In this document: piece by piece, positions 47,122 to 55,892 of the stretch
How positions within the stretch are numbered: position 1 is the first letter of the stretch
Layout of the letters: the number at the start of each line of letters is the position of its first letter
Source: Neiella marina
GTDB lineage: Bacteria > Pseudomonadota > Gammaproteobacteria > Enterobacterales > Neiellaceae
Reading direction: 5' to 3'
DNA length: 64,000 nucleotides
Assembly: GCF_002165625.1 (NCBI RefSeq)
Contig: NZ_NGNS01000003.1
Coordinates: forward strand, 62,001-126,000
The notes under the pieces: generated by a model
What the model saw: the letters and a program-made list of their open reading frames with translations, nothing else
What the model was told of the DNA's origin: nothing
Databases searched by the model: none
Translations under genes and position numbers: made by a program

Positions 47122-48693
47122 ATGTTATTTCAACTTGTTTTAAGGCATCAGGCGAACGCTAAATCGGACATTCTATCCGGCTTAACCGTCGCACTGGCGC
47201 TCGTTCCGGAAGCTGTTGCTTTCGCCTTTATCGCTGGCGTTCACCCGCTAGTGGGTTTGTATGCTGCCTTTATGGTCGGCTTGGTCACTGCAGTCTTCGG
47301 TGGCCGCCCAGGGATGATTTCTGGTGCAACTGGTGCCCTTGCAGTCGTTATGGTTGCGCTTGTTGCCCAGGCTGAACGTCAGTTTGGCGATGGTGCGGGT
47401 GTTCAGTACTTGTTCGCAGCGGTCATTCTCATGGGGTTCATTCAGTTTGCCGCTGGCGCATTGAAGCTGGGTAAGTTCATTCGTATTGTGCCACACCCAG
47501 TGATGCTAGGTTTCGTCAATGGACTCGCCATCGTAATTTTCCTCGCCCAATTACCTCAGCTGCAAAGCTTGACGCCAGAAGGCAAGTGGGGTTGGGTATC
47601 AGGTGATTGGCTGAGTGGCATGGCGATGTTCTGGATGGCCGGATTAATTGGCTTAACCATGTTGATTACTTGGGGCCTTCCAAAGCTCACCAAAGCCATT
47701 CCCTCTGCACTGGCCGCAATTGTCGTTTGTAGTTTGTTGGTAATCGGTCTTGATATTGATACCAAGCGCGTTGGTGACTTGGCATCGATTGCTGGTGGCT
47801 TGCCTGATTTCTCTGTACCGCTAGTTGCTTTCAACCTCGAAACCCTATTGTTCATCGCACCCTATTCAATCATTTTTGCCGCCATTGGATTGATTGAATC
47901 GCTGCTAACCCTCACCGTGATCGATGAAATGACCGAAACTCGTGGGCGCGGCAACAAAGAATGTATGGCTCAAGGCGCGGCGAACATCGTCACCGGTTTC
48001 TTTGGTGGCATGGGTGGCTGTGCCATGATTGGCCAGTCGATGATTAACGTCAATGCCGGTGGCCGAGGTCGGCTGTCTGGTATCGCCGCCGCCCTATTCC
48101 TGCTGTCGTTTATTCTGTTTGCCTCACCATTGATTGAACAAATTCCAATTGCCGCACTCACTGGTGTCATGTTCATGGTCGTTATTGGCACCTTCGAATG
48201 GTCAAGTTTCCGTATTATGCGCCGTATTCCTCGCCATGATGCGTTTGTACTGGTATTGGTGTCGGGTGTTACCGTAGTGACAGATTTGGCCGTCGCTGTT
48301 GTGGTTGGTGTTATCGTCTCAGCGCTGGTATTTGCTTGGGAGCATGCTAAGCATATTCGTGCTAGTACCTACACTGATAAACAGGGCTGGAAGGTCTACG
48401 AGTTGAGTGGTCCACTGTTCTTTAGCTCGGTGTCAGACTTTAAAGACTTGTTTGATCCAAAATCAGACCCTAGTGACGTCGTTATTGAGTTTAAGCATTC
48501 ACGCGTTTGTGACCATTCCGCCATTGAAGCAATTGATACCGTGGCTGAACGCTACTCAGCTGCGGGCAAGACCTTGCATTTGCGCCACGTATCACCAGAG
48601 TGTCGGAAGTTACTTAAGCGCGCTGGTACCCTAGTAGAAGTTAACCTTCTCGAAGATCCCAACTACAAAGTTGCGGTGGACGAACTGGCATAA
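47122..48693 (+). CDS. SulP family anion transporter with STAS domain
   Basis: The 523-residue protein has an SLC26/SulP membrane domain of about twelve segments. It includes [26 protein letters not shown] at the N-terminus and [14 protein letters not shown], where the anion site lies. A C-terminal cytosolic STAS domain runs from about residue 410 to 520. Substrates in this family include sulfate, bicarbonate and dicarboxylates; which one applies here is unknown. A terminator follows. Confidence 0.9.
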   Translation: MLFQLVLRHQANAKSDILSGLTVALALVPEAVAFAFIAGVHPLVGLYAAFMVGLVTAVFGGRPGMISGATGALAVVMVALVAQAERQFGDGAGVQYLFAAVILMGFIQFAAGALKLGKFIRIVPHPVMLGFVNGLAIVIFLAQLPQLQSLTPEGKWGWVSGDWLSGMAMFWMAGLIGLTMLITWGLPKLTKAIPSALAAIVVCSLLVIGLDIDTKRVGDLASIAGGLPDFSVPLVAFNLETLLFIAPYSIIFAAIGLIESLLTLTVIDEMTETRGRGNKECMAQGAANIVTGFFGGMGGCAMIGQSMINVNAGGRGRLSGIAAALFLLSFILFASPLIEQIPIAALTGVMFMVVIGTFEWSSFRIMRRIPRHDAFVLVLVSGVTVVTDLAVAVVVGVIVSALVFAWEHAKHIRASTYTDKQGWKVYELSGPLFFSSVSDFKDLFDPKSDPSDVVIEFKHSRVCDHSAIEAIDTVAERYSAAGKTLHLRHVSPECRKLLKRAGTLVEVNLLEDPNYKVAVDELA

Positions 48694-48717
48694 TCGGCAA
48701 CGGCCGATAACTTGAAG

Positions 48718-48741
48718 AAGCTCCCACAAGGGAGCTTTTTT
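48718..48741 (+). terminator. Intrinsic terminator of the SulP gene
   Basis: AAGCTCCC and GGGAGCTT arms have a 4-nt loop and are followed by a T6 tract. Confidence 0.85.
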
Positions 48742-48833
48742 GTTTAAGTCACTTGGCTCATTAGACCAGTATGTCGGCAAGCTTCCATACAATCTAACGA
48801 CACCAAGATTGCAACAACCGACGGCGGAAGTTG

Positions 48834-49232
48834 ATGAAGTTTGAAGCACACGGCCATTATAAAATTCATGTTGAATCGAATGTGCTCCATATCGACGGCA
48901 AAGGCCCTTTTAATAAAGAGTTGGTAACCGAATATACAGAGGCATTGGAAACTTGTGTCGCCGAGCTCGAAAGTCAAGGCGCTTGGTATCAACTTGTCGT
49001 TTTATACCAGCTATGCTTGATGACACCGGATTCCGAGAGCGTCTTTGTCAAATCACTCAAGGAGCGCAAATCAAGAGGTTTGATGGCATGTGCAGTGGTG
49101 CTTTCCAACCCACAAGGACAATCACTTATCACCGAACAGTTTGGTAAAGCTTACCTTGCCTCCGGCGTTGAGCATCAATTCTTCAATGATGTCGAGCAAG
49201 CAATGGCTTGGCTTAACGCTATTCGCCAATAG
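48834..49232 (+). CDS. Hypothetical protein, possibly STAS-like
   Basis: I do not firmly recognise this 132-residue cytosolic protein. It alternates short strands and helices (HIDGKGPFNKELVTEYTEALE, then a C-terminal VEHQFFNDVEQAMAWLNAIRQ helix), a layout that resembles SpoIIAA/STAS-like domains. The ATG at 48834 has GGCGGAAG just upstream; a TTG three bases earlier is also in frame. It stands alone between the SulP terminator and convergent cobO. Confidence 0.55.
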   Translation: MKFEAHGHYKIHVESNVLHIDGKGPFNKELVTEYTEALETCVAELESQGAWYQLVVLYQLCLMTPDSESVFVKSLKERKSRGLMACAVVLSNPQGQSLITEQFGKAYLASGVEHQFFNDVEQAMAWLNAIRQ

Positions 49233-49259
49233 TGGCGCCGCTAATTGGCGCCATAGCCC

Positions 49260-49859
49260 CTACCAGTCAATTCCTTTTTGCACTTTAATACCCGAATCAA
49301 AGGCATGTTTGACCGATTGAACTTCACTGACGGTATCAGCCATTTCAATAATCCGACGATGGCAAGCCCGGCCTGTGATCACTACATGTTGATGTGCTGG
49401 TCGACTCTCAAGCGCGGCGATTACTTGTTCTAAATCGAGATACTTGTAGCTCAGCATGTAGGTCAACTCATCAAGCAGTACCACATCAATCGATGGATCG
49501 GACAGCCACTGCTGCGCTGCTTGCCAGGCAATCTCGGCATGTTTGATATCTTCTTCTCGGTTTTGAGTTTCCCAAGTAAAGCCAGATGCCATGACGTGAA
49601 AATCAACGCCGTGTTGCTGCAGCAAGTTACGTTCGCCACACTCCCATTGGCCCTTGATAAATTGCACCACTGCCGCGCTCATACCATGACCAACGGCGCG
49701 AGTAACCACGCCAAATCCAGCAGTCGACTTGCCTTTACCATTGCCGGTTATGACAAGCAACAACCCTTTGTCTTCCGTTGCAGCGGCAATCCGTGAATCG
49801 ACCGTCTGTTTCAGCTTTTGCTGGCGTTTTTGATGGTTATCATTGCTATCTGTCGTCAT
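49260..49859 (-). CDS. cobO: Cob(I)yrinic acid a,c-diamide adenosyltransferase (BtuR/CobO)
   Basis: This enzyme transfers adenosyl from ATP to cob(I)alamin or its precursors to make coenzyme B12. The protein has the P-loop GNGKGKSTAGFG, the VVQFIKGQWECGERNLL segment, DVVLLDELTYML and the C-terminal KHAFDSGIKVQKGIDW. I chose the ATG at 49859, which gives 199 residues like E. coli BtuR (196); an ATG at 49898 is also possible. It is the last gene of the riboswitch-led btuD-btuC-cobO unit, so imported corrinoids are probably adenosylated directly. Confidence 0.93.
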   Translation of the reverse strand: MTTDSNDNHQKRQQKLKQTVDSRIAAATEDKGLLLVITGNGKGKSTAGFGVVTRAVGHGMSAAVVQFIKGQWECGERNLLQQHGVDFHVMASGFTWETQNREEDIKHAEIAWQAAQQWLSDPSIDVVLLDELTYMLSYKYLDLEQVIAALESRPAHQHVVITGRACHRRIIEMADTVSEVQSVKHAFDSGIKVQKGIDW

Positions 49860-49908
49860 TGCTATCCCGTGATTAAAACTAAGAAATTGTTTACTCATCG
49901 TGCAGAGC

Positions 49909-50901
49909 CTAGGCACGTTTCGCCCGACCCATCATGGCGAGAAAGAACACGCTACCAATGGCTGCAGTCACGACACCGATCGGTACTTCTTGATACGGCA
50001 ACGTCGTTCTGGCGATAGCATCGACCAGCACTAGATAGCTGCCACCAATCAAAACGCACCCTAGAATTTGCAAGGTCGTGTTACTACCCAAGATGACGCG
50101 CACTAGATGGGGGATCATCAAACCGACAAAACCAATACCGCCACAAAAAGCCACGATAATTGCGGTCACCAAAGCGACCAGCGCCATCAGTATCAATCGC
50201 AACCTTACTAATCGAATCCCCAAGGCATGGATAGCATCATCGTTCAATTGCACCGCATCGAGCAATCGCGCAGCAGCAAAACAAACAATAGTTGCCACCA
50301 CTACCAACGGCGCGATCATCGCAACGGCGCGCCAATCGGCCGTAGCCAGTGAGCCCATAAGCCAAAACAACACCCGGTTGGCAGCATGTGGACTTTGCAA
50401 ATAAAGCAGAAAGCTAGTGATTGCAGTGCACAAAAACGACATCGCAACCCCTGCCAACAGCATCCGCTCGATATATTGCCACCCTTGCCAATGCATCAGG
50501 GCGAAGACACTCAGAGCGACAGCCATTGCACCGGCGAAGGCGAGTACCTGAATGGCAATTTCTAGCCCAAGCCAGCTAGCGACGATGTGCCCTACCACCG
50601 CCCCCAAACCTGCTCCGGCAACGATCCCAAACAAATATGGATCGGCCAGTGGATTGCGGCTGATCCGCTGTAACACACTGCCACTGAGGGCTAAACCAGC
50701 ACCGACAAAGAACGCCAACAGTACGCGAGGTAACCTAACCTCGGTCAAGATTAACCAGGACGTCGCGCCCATGGCGCTTTGGCCATTGGCTTGCAAAGAC
50801 GCTATAACCTCTCTGAGATCCATGGTGCTGGCGCCAAACAAACTGGCACCAACTAGTATGATTAAGCTCACAGATACGAGCGCGACAACTTTATTGATCA
50901 C
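49909..50901 (-). CDS. btuC: Cobalamin ABC transporter permease BtuC
   Basis: The protein is a FecCD-family permease with about ten membrane segments. The LTEVRLPRVLLAFFVGAGLALSG motif, a PLADPYLFGIVAGAG loop and the GFVGLMIPHLVR coupling helix are present. The FecCD family also carries siderophores; the B12 assignment rests on the cobalamin riboswitch upstream and cobO downstream. The likely start is GTG at 50901 with AGGAG 7 bp upstream; a TTG at 50919 is also open. It overlaps btuD by about 11 bp, which suggests coupled translation. No btuF gene is in the window. Confidence 0.88.
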   Translation of the reverse strand: MINKVVALVSVSLIILVGASLFGASTMDLREVIASLQANGQSAMGATSWLILTEVRLPRVLLAFFVGAGLALSGSVLQRISRNPLADPYLFGIVAGAGLGAVVGHIVASWLGLEIAIQVLAFAGAMAVALSVFALMHWQGWQYIERMLLAGVAMSFLCTAITSFLLYLQSPHAANRVLFWLMGSLATADWRAVAMIAPLVVVATIVCFAAARLLDAVQLNDDAIHALGIRLVRLRLILMALVALVTAIIVAFCGGIGFVGLMIPHLVRVILGSNTTLQILGCVLIGGSYLVLVDAIARTTLPYQEVPIGVVTAAIGSVFFLAMMGRAKRA

Positions 50902-51694
50902 ATCCACGCTCCTGCTCAACGAAATTCATCCACAAAGCATCTGTAAATGGGTGCCGATCGACACGCACGGGGTGGTCAAACAAAGCCGTTAAATTAGTGC
51001 AGGTAAACACTTCTTCGACCGCACCAAAAGCCAATAAGCAGCCATGTTTGAGCATTAACAAATCATCGCAGAAGCGCGCCGCCATGTTGATGTCATGAAC
51101 ACTTGCGATCACTGAAATGTCCAGCTGTTTAATCCACTTCATCAAGGTCAGTTGATATTGCGAGTCAAGGTGGTTGGTTGGCTCATCGAGCAATAAGCAT
51201 TGCGGTTTTTGCACCAAGGCTTTGGCAATAAGTGCTCGTTGCAACTCGCCGCCACTCAGCGTCGACAAGGGACGTTGTCGTTTGTCGGCGAGACCAACCT
51301 GATTAAGAATCGAGCTCATCAGATCATGATCTGCAGCGTTGTTGGCTTGAAACCAGCGCTTGTAAGGAATCAAGCCTGTGGCGATCAACTGTTCGACCGT
51401 CCAGCTTGGATCAACATCAGCTTGTTGCGTCACCACCGCCAATTTTCGGGCTCGCTCGCTGCTCGACCAACTCGCGATGTCTTTTCCCAGTAAAGACACC
51501 GAGCCGATTTCTGGAGTATAAAAACCGCTGAGACAACGAAGCAATGATGTTTTGCCTGCGCCATTAGGGCCAATAATGCCGGTAAATCGATGACTGGCAA
51601 TTTTCGCGTTGATGTTTTTCAGAATCAGATTTTGGTCCTGACCCCAACTTACATTTTCAACGTCGAATGCATAATTTGCAGCGTGTCGTGACAT
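50891..51694 (-). CDS. btuD: Cobalamin ABC transporter ATPase BtuD
   Basis: The 267-residue protein is an ABC ATPase with Walker A GPNGAGKTS, a Q-loop in VVTQQADVDPSW, signature LSGGELQRAL and Walker B CLLLDEPTNHLD. It should power vitamin B12 import together with BtuC. I chose the ATG at 51694 (MSRHAANYAF). The frame is open a further 195 bp upstream, but that stretch runs through the riboswitch and has no coding character. It is the first gene of the operon. Confidence 0.88.
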   Translation of the reverse strand: MSRHAANYAFDVENVSWGQDQNLILKNINAKIASHRFTGIIGPNGAGKTSLLRCLSGFYTPEIGSVSLLGKDIASWSSSERARKLAVVTQQADVDPSWTVEQLIATGLIPYKRWFQANNAADHDLMSSILNQVGLADKRQRPLSTLSGGELQRALIAKALVQKPQCLLLDEPTNHLDSQYQLTLMKWIKQLDISVIASVHDINMAARFCDDLLMLKHGCLLAFGAVEEVFTCTNLTALFDHPVRVDRHPFTDALWMNFVEQERGCDQ

Positions 51695-51797
51695 AACTAC
51701 TCTCGTGTCGCTGCAGGTTGAAAAGATGCCCCAAAAGCACCAAAAGCTCATCGTTGATGAACCAAGTGTTCCCGCTTGGACAATGAATACGGAGGAT

Positions 51798-51897
51798 TTA
51801 CCGAAGGCGATCTGACTGATTATCGCTGCCACATGGCTGGCCGATAAAACACAGTTGCGGGTACAGTTGTGGGTTTTCACCACATTCATTCTTCAGC
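51798..51897 (-). promoter_or_regulatory. Cobalamin riboswitch
   Basis: Read on the minus strand, 51872-51881 gives GGTGAAAACC and 51850-51861 gives CCCGCAACTGTG. A small GCCA/TGGC hairpin follows, and then AGTCAGATCGCC (51806-51817). These are the conserved core elements of the AdoCbl riboswitch in the expected order. It lies about 100 nt before btuD. I saw no strong terminator in the space between, so control of translation is more likely than attenuation (inference). Confidence 0.85.
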
Positions 51898-51935
51898 GCT
51901 GAAATTTATACACTAGGGTCATGGCTACTAGCAAT

Positions 51936-51962
51936 AAAAAAGGCCGCGAAGCGACCTTTTTT
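51936..51962 (-). terminator. Intrinsic terminator of ybaB
   Basis: On the minus strand GGTCGC-TTC-GCGGCC with A/U extensions forms a stem (one G-U pair) followed by a T6 run, 20 bp past the ybaB stop. Confidence 0.8.
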
Positions 51963-51981
51963 ATTGAATGATGTGAACATC

Positions 51982-52308
51982 TTAGAATGGCATTTTCATA
52001 CCTGGAGGCAATTGCATGCCGCCGGTGACATCAGCCATACGCTTCTTCGATTCATCTTCGACACGACGCGCAGCATCATTACAAGCGGCGGCTATCAAGT
52101 CTTCGAGCATATCTTTGTCATCTTCCATCAGGCTATCATCGATCTCAACACGGCGAACACCGTGGCTGCCGGTCATAGTAACCTTAACTAAGCCCGCACC
52201 AGCTTCGCCAGTGACTTCCAATTGAGCTATTTCTTCCTGGGCTTTTTGCATGCGCTCTTGCATCTGCTGCGCTTGCTTCATCATATTGCCCATTCCACCT
52301 TTAAACAT
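51982..52308 (-). CDS. ybaB: YbaB/EbfC family nucleoid-associated protein
   Basis: YbaB/EbfC is a small dimeric DNA-binding protein that coats the nucleoid. The 108-residue protein has the usual length, starts [21 protein letters not shown] with a coiled helix, and ends [12 protein letters not shown]. It sits 54 bp downstream of dnaX, as in most gammaproteobacteria. However, a terminator follows, and recR, the usual third gene, is absent. Confidence 0.95.
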   Translation of the reverse strand: MFKGGMGNMMKQAQQMQERMQKAQEEIAQLEVTGEAGAGLVKVTMTGSHGVRRVEIDDSLMEDDKDMLEDLIAAACNDAARRVEDESKKRMADVTGGMQLPPGMKMPF

Positions 52309-52362
52309 ATCAACTCTCGCTATTTGAAAACTTTACTATTGAAGACGCCAGTTAATGGCCTT

Positions 52363-54945
52363 TCAAATTGGCCTAATTGTATCTTGGTCAACGATGGCGT
52401 CAAAGGTATCTTGCAATTGTCTAACAATTGGATCGTTGGCAATCGTCTGCTCAGCTTCCATTTGTCGCTCCTCGGCCCTGCGGCCTTGCGCTTGCCGAGG
52501 TGTTTCCGCTTCAATACTTGCCTCGTGGACCACATCAATCACGGTACTAAGACCCACATAACTGTGGATCCGTTCAAGCAAAATATTGATATTGGCATCG
52601 CTGGCTAAGTGTTTCGCTTTAGTCGGAACGCGCAAGCAATAACCATCTGCAACTGGCTCTAACACACAATCCAAAGCCAATTGACGTTTCAAGGCATCAA
52701 ACCCCAAAGTATCAATTAACTGTTCCCACCAACTTTTGACTTGTCCTTTGCCTGCTTCACCGGGTGCAGCAGTGACTTGAGGGCTATCTGGCTCAACCGC
52801 TTGTTGTGCTGATGCCGCGGCCGCTAAGGGCGCGTCACTGTCATATTGCTCATTAGACGGCTCAACCTGAGTGGCTTCTGGTTCAATCGGAGAATCGAAT
52901 TCGCTAGCCGTATTGGCAGCGTCATCACTGACCTTGGCGGCTGGCTCGCCAGCCTCACTGATCTTGGCAGCGGCCTCATGGTTTGTTTCAGCGAGCGGCT
53001 GCGGCGATGTATCCTCATCCGCCGATAATTCAGCGGCTTCAGGCTTTTTTGCCGGGGTTGCCCCCCCAGTAGAACGGTCCGATTCGAGCTTTTTAATTTG
53101 ACTGCGCAGTTGATTGCGGGCCGACAACATGGCACTGATGCCAGAAGGCGGCGCTTGCAAGTCATTGCCTGAATCCGTTGCACTCGAGGCTTCGGCGACA
53201 GTTTCAGGTTCTGGCTGCCGCGACACTGGAACTGAGCGTTGTGGTTGCTCAACCTCAGTTTGCTGCTCGTAACTTGGCGCCTCTGTTGGCGGATTAAACC
53301 CTTGGTCTTCAGCCATTTCCATGACATACGCCTGTTGAGCTTCCAGGTTGGCCAGATCGACCAACTCAGAACCAAACATATCGTCCGGCTGCGCTGAGTC
53401 GAGCGGCGCAGGATGCATAGGCCGTTGCTGGTCATCAACCGCAATATCTGAGTCAGAGGAAACCTCTGGTTCTATTTGGTTTTGTTGCTTAACAACATCA
53501 TTTTCTAATGCCGGCGCGTGCAATGACTGTTCGTTCAAATCAGCCTGGCTGTCCGCCTCACCCTCTTCCAGAGTCGCCGTTTCATTGGCCACATGTGGCG
53601 GGACTTGTTCTTCAGCACTTTGCGATTCGGTTTTTGAAACTGGCATTGTTGCGGCGGATTCGCTGCTTTGATCGTCTTCGACTATATCCAATGCCGCAGG
53701 CACTGTCGCTGGCGCAGCAGATGGAGATGGTGCAACAGATTGCTCAGCAGCCACCGTATCGTTCGCTTCTTTTGGTCGCGCCTCCGAAGCCGAATTCGGC
53801 TCTGCGATCGGCTCGACCGTCGGCGCCACCACGACCTGATGTTTGGGCAAATCAATTTGCTGCATCGGTCGGAACATTAGAATTCTAAGCAAAACCATTT
53901 CCAGACCACTGCGTCCATCAGGAGCAAACGGTAAATCTCGACGGCCTTGCAACAATATCTGATACGCCAGCTGTAATTGCTCAGGCGCCCAATGGTTTAC
54001 TAAATCCTGCAGTAACTCGCGCTCCGGTTCATGATCAGCTATCGCTGAAGGCGCCAGCGCCGCCAGCGACGCTCGATGAACCAAACTTTGCAGCGAACTG
54101 AGTAGCTTGTCGTAATCTGGGGCAAAGCCTGCGACTACAGCGACCTGCTCCATTAGGGTCTCTGCGCTGCCAGCCATCAAACCATTGACTAGGGCTCGGA
54201 CATAATCGCGGTCAATTAGGCCTAGCATTGCCGTCACTTGCGCATCTGACAGCTGTCCCTGACCATGAGCGATCGCTTGATCGGTGAGACTCAGCGCGTC
54301 ACGCATACTACCTTGGGCAGCCCGTGCAATTTGTTCCACCGCCAGCATCTCGTATTCGATGTGTTCTTGGCCCAAAACGAATTGCAGCTGGCCGATAATT
54401 TGCTCGACCGTCATGGCCTTCAAGTTGAACTGCAAGCAACGCGACAATATCGTCACTGGCAGTTTTTGCGGATCGGTCGTTGCGAGCAGAAACTTAACGT
54501 GTGGAGGTGGTTCTTCAAGGGTTTTCAACAAGGCATTGAATGAGTGGCGAGATAACATGTGCACCTCGTCAATCAAATAAACCTTGTACTTACCTCGTGT
54601 TGGCCGGTATTGAACGTTATCAAGAATTTCGCGAGTGTCTTCAACCTTGGTACGAGATGCTGCATCGATTTCAATCAAATCGACGAAGCGACCTTGATCA
54701 ATCTCTTGGCAAACACTGCAGACACCGCAAGGTTCAGCCGATTGGCCTTCCTCACAGTTTAAGCTCTTAGCTAAGATCCGCCCCAAAGTGGTTTTGCCGA
54801 CACCGCGCGTGCCAGTCAAAAGGTATGCATGGTGCAACCGGCCGGATTCCATGGCATTAGTCAATGCCTGAACCACGTGCTGCTGCCCTACTACCTCAGA
54901 AAACTTAGCCGGCCGCCATTTACGGGCCAACACCTGATAACTCAT
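52363..54945 (-). CDS. dnaX: DNA polymerase III subunits tau and gamma
   Basis: DnaX is the clamp-loader motor and holds the replisome together. The 860-residue tau has Walker A GTRGVGKTT (about residues 45-53), a zinc motif with four Cys (about 64-79) and the DEVHML and SRCLQF motifs. An unusually long, acidic, low-complexity linker follows (about 370-740), then the polymerase-binding domain V (WWEQLIDTLGFDAL on). E. coli tau is 643 residues; the extra length is in the linker. An E. coli-like slippery heptamer at 53044-53050 should produce a 635-residue gamma. It is in line with apt upstream and ybaB downstream. Confidence 0.96.
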   Translation of the reverse strand: MSYQVLARKWRPAKFSEVVGQQHVVQALTNAMESGRLHHAYLLTGTRGVGKTTLGRILAKSLNCEEGQSAEPCGVCSVCQEIDQGRFVDLIEIDAASRTKVEDTREILDNVQYRPTRGKYKVYLIDEVHMLSRHSFNALLKTLEEPPPHVKFLLATTDPQKLPVTILSRCLQFNLKAMTVEQIIGQLQFVLGQEHIEYEMLAVEQIARAAQGSMRDALSLTDQAIAHGQGQLSDAQVTAMLGLIDRDYVRALVNGLMAGSAETLMEQVAVVAGFAPDYDKLLSSLQSLVHRASLAALAPSAIADHEPERELLQDLVNHWAPEQLQLAYQILLQGRRDLPFAPDGRSGLEMVLLRILMFRPMQQIDLPKHQVVVAPTVEPIAEPNSASEARPKEANDTVAAEQSVAPSPSAAPATVPAALDIVEDDQSSESAATMPVSKTESQSAEEQVPPHVANETATLEEGEADSQADLNEQSLHAPALENDVVKQQNQIEPEVSSDSDIAVDDQQRPMHPAPLDSAQPDDMFGSELVDLANLEAQQAYVMEMAEDQGFNPPTEAPSYEQQTEVEQPQRSVPVSRQPEPETVAEASSATDSGNDLQAPPSGISAMLSARNQLRSQIKKLESDRSTGGATPAKKPEAAELSADEDTSPQPLAETNHEAAAKISEAGEPAAKVSDDAANTASEFDSPIEPEATQVEPSNEQYDSDAPLAAAASAQQAVEPDSPQVTAAPGEAGKGQVKSWWEQLIDTLGFDALKRQLALDCVLEPVADGYCLRVPTKAKHLASDANINILLERIHSYVGLSTVIDVVHEASIEAETPRQAQGRRAEERQMEAEQTIANDPIVRQLQDTFDAIVDQDTIRPI
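53039..53067 (-). other. dnaX programmed -1 frameshift site
   Basis: On the minus strand A-AAA-AAG (53044-53050) lies in the correct phase (GCA AAA AAG). After a -1 slip the ribosome reads GCC and then TGA (53039-53041), ending gamma one codon later. A G7 run (53061-53067) stands exactly 10 nt upstream and could act as the Shine-Dalgarno-like stimulator. This parallels the E. coli site. Confidence 0.75.
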
Positions 54946-54962
54946 GACTTATCCTTTAGTCG

Positions 54963-55505
54963 TTAATCGCCGTCAAATGCACACAAGTAATGGGACTTAA
55001 CGCCAATTTTTGCCAATCGTTCGATACCACCCAAATCAGGTAGTGCGATAACAAATGCCGCTTCTGCTACCTCAGCACCGAGCTCTCGGGCCAAATGAGT
55101 GGTCGCTTCAATGGTGCCGCCAGTGGCCAACAAGTCATCGACCAGCAATACCTTATCGCCCGGCCCAACGGCACCTCGATGAATTTCTAAGGTGTCTTCA
55201 CCATATTCAAGTTGATAGCTTTGACTAATGGTTTCACAAGGCAATTTACCTGGCTTGCGAACCGGAACAAAGCCCAATCCCAAGGCTAGAGCAACCGGCG
55301 CACCAAACAAAAAGCCCCGAGCTTCGGTACCAATGACTTTGGTGTAACCTTTATCTCGAAAAGGCTGGGCCAATAACTCAACGGATTGATGAAAGGCCGT
55401 TGGGTTTTCTAATAATGAGGTGACATCGCGAAAAAGAATGCCAGGTTTTGGATAATCGGGAATTGCGCGGATCGTCGCTTTGATAAAAGAATATTGTTCG
55501 CTCAT
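54963..55505 (-). CDS. apt: Adenine phosphoribosyltransferase
   Basis: Apt salvages adenine to AMP with phosphoribosyl pyrophosphate. The 180-residue protein has the PRPP-binding motif [13 protein letters not shown], the [11 protein letters not shown] segment and a RKPGKLP flexible loop, close to E. coli Apt (183). The ATG at 55505 (MSEQYSF) matches the family start; a TTG seven codons upstream is open. It lies 17 bp upstream of dnaX on the same strand, as in many gammaproteobacteria, and is likely co-transcribed with it. Confidence 0.95.
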   Translation of the reverse strand: MSEQYSFIKATIRAIPDYPKPGILFRDVTSLLENPTAFHQSVELLAQPFRDKGYTKVIGTEARGFLFGAPVALALGLGFVPVRKPGKLPCETISQSYQLEYGEDTLEIHRGAVGPGDKVLLVDDLLATGGTIEATTHLARELGAEVAEAAFVIALPDLGGIERLAKIGVKSHYLCAFDGD

Positions 55506-55611
55506 CGCGTTACTGAACTTGCTCAAGCAGGAAAAAAATCAGTCGCCAATGGTGTCACAGATTGCCCCCATCGCCAAGCGACGCAATCCTAATTTGAGCG
55601 ATGACCGATGT

Positions 55612-55638
55612 AAAAAAGGCGCTCCAATGAGCGCCCTT
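55612..55638 (-). terminator. Intrinsic terminator after the 44-residue protein gene
   Basis: GGCGCTC and GAGCGCC arms have a 4-nt loop and are followed by T6 on the minus strand, 25 bp past the small gene's stop. Confidence 0.8.
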
Positions 55639-55662
55639 TCTGTGTGCTGTTCCGGCGAAAGA

Positions 55663-55797
55663 TTAGCTCTGCCAGTCCCAGCCACCAATCACGCGAACCC
55701 AAGTAAGGGTTGCAACTAGCGTCGGCATTGCCAGTACAGCAACGAACGCCAAGAAGTATTTGAGGTTGTATGGATCTTTGTAGTTTTCGTCAGACAT
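55663..55797 (-). CDS. 44-residue single-pass membrane protein, unknown
   Basis: The frame runs ATG to TAA over 45 codons. A polar N-terminus (MSDENYKDPYNLKYF) precedes one hydrophobic helix (about residues 15-33), followed by a short Trp-rich tail (VRVIGGWDWQS). GGAA lies 8 bp before the ATG. A strong terminator follows at once, and hvfC ends 95 bp upstream, so it could be the last gene of the hvf operon or an independent small gene. I do not recognise the family. The composition is protein-like and the terminator supports a real gene. Confidence 0.65.
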   Translation of the reverse strand: MSDENYKDPYNLKYFLAFVAVLAMPTLVATLTWVRVIGGWDWQS

Positions 55798-55892
55798 ACC
55801 GAATTTCCAGCTAGTAAATAAGAATGCTTATAATTTTGAATGCGCATCCTACCTGAAGACCAACTGTTTGACTAGGGTATTACCACGATGAA

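Noticed and set aside
51695-51889. N-terminal extension of btuD
   Set aside because: The open frame passes through the cobalamin riboswitch and encodes no ABC-like sequence; the ATG at 51694 fits the family.
52824-53444. 206-codon frame inside dnaX in another minus-strand frame
   Set aside because: It lies wholly within the linker of dnaX, is Arg/Ser/Leu-rich as expected from out-of-frame reading, and has no ribosome site.
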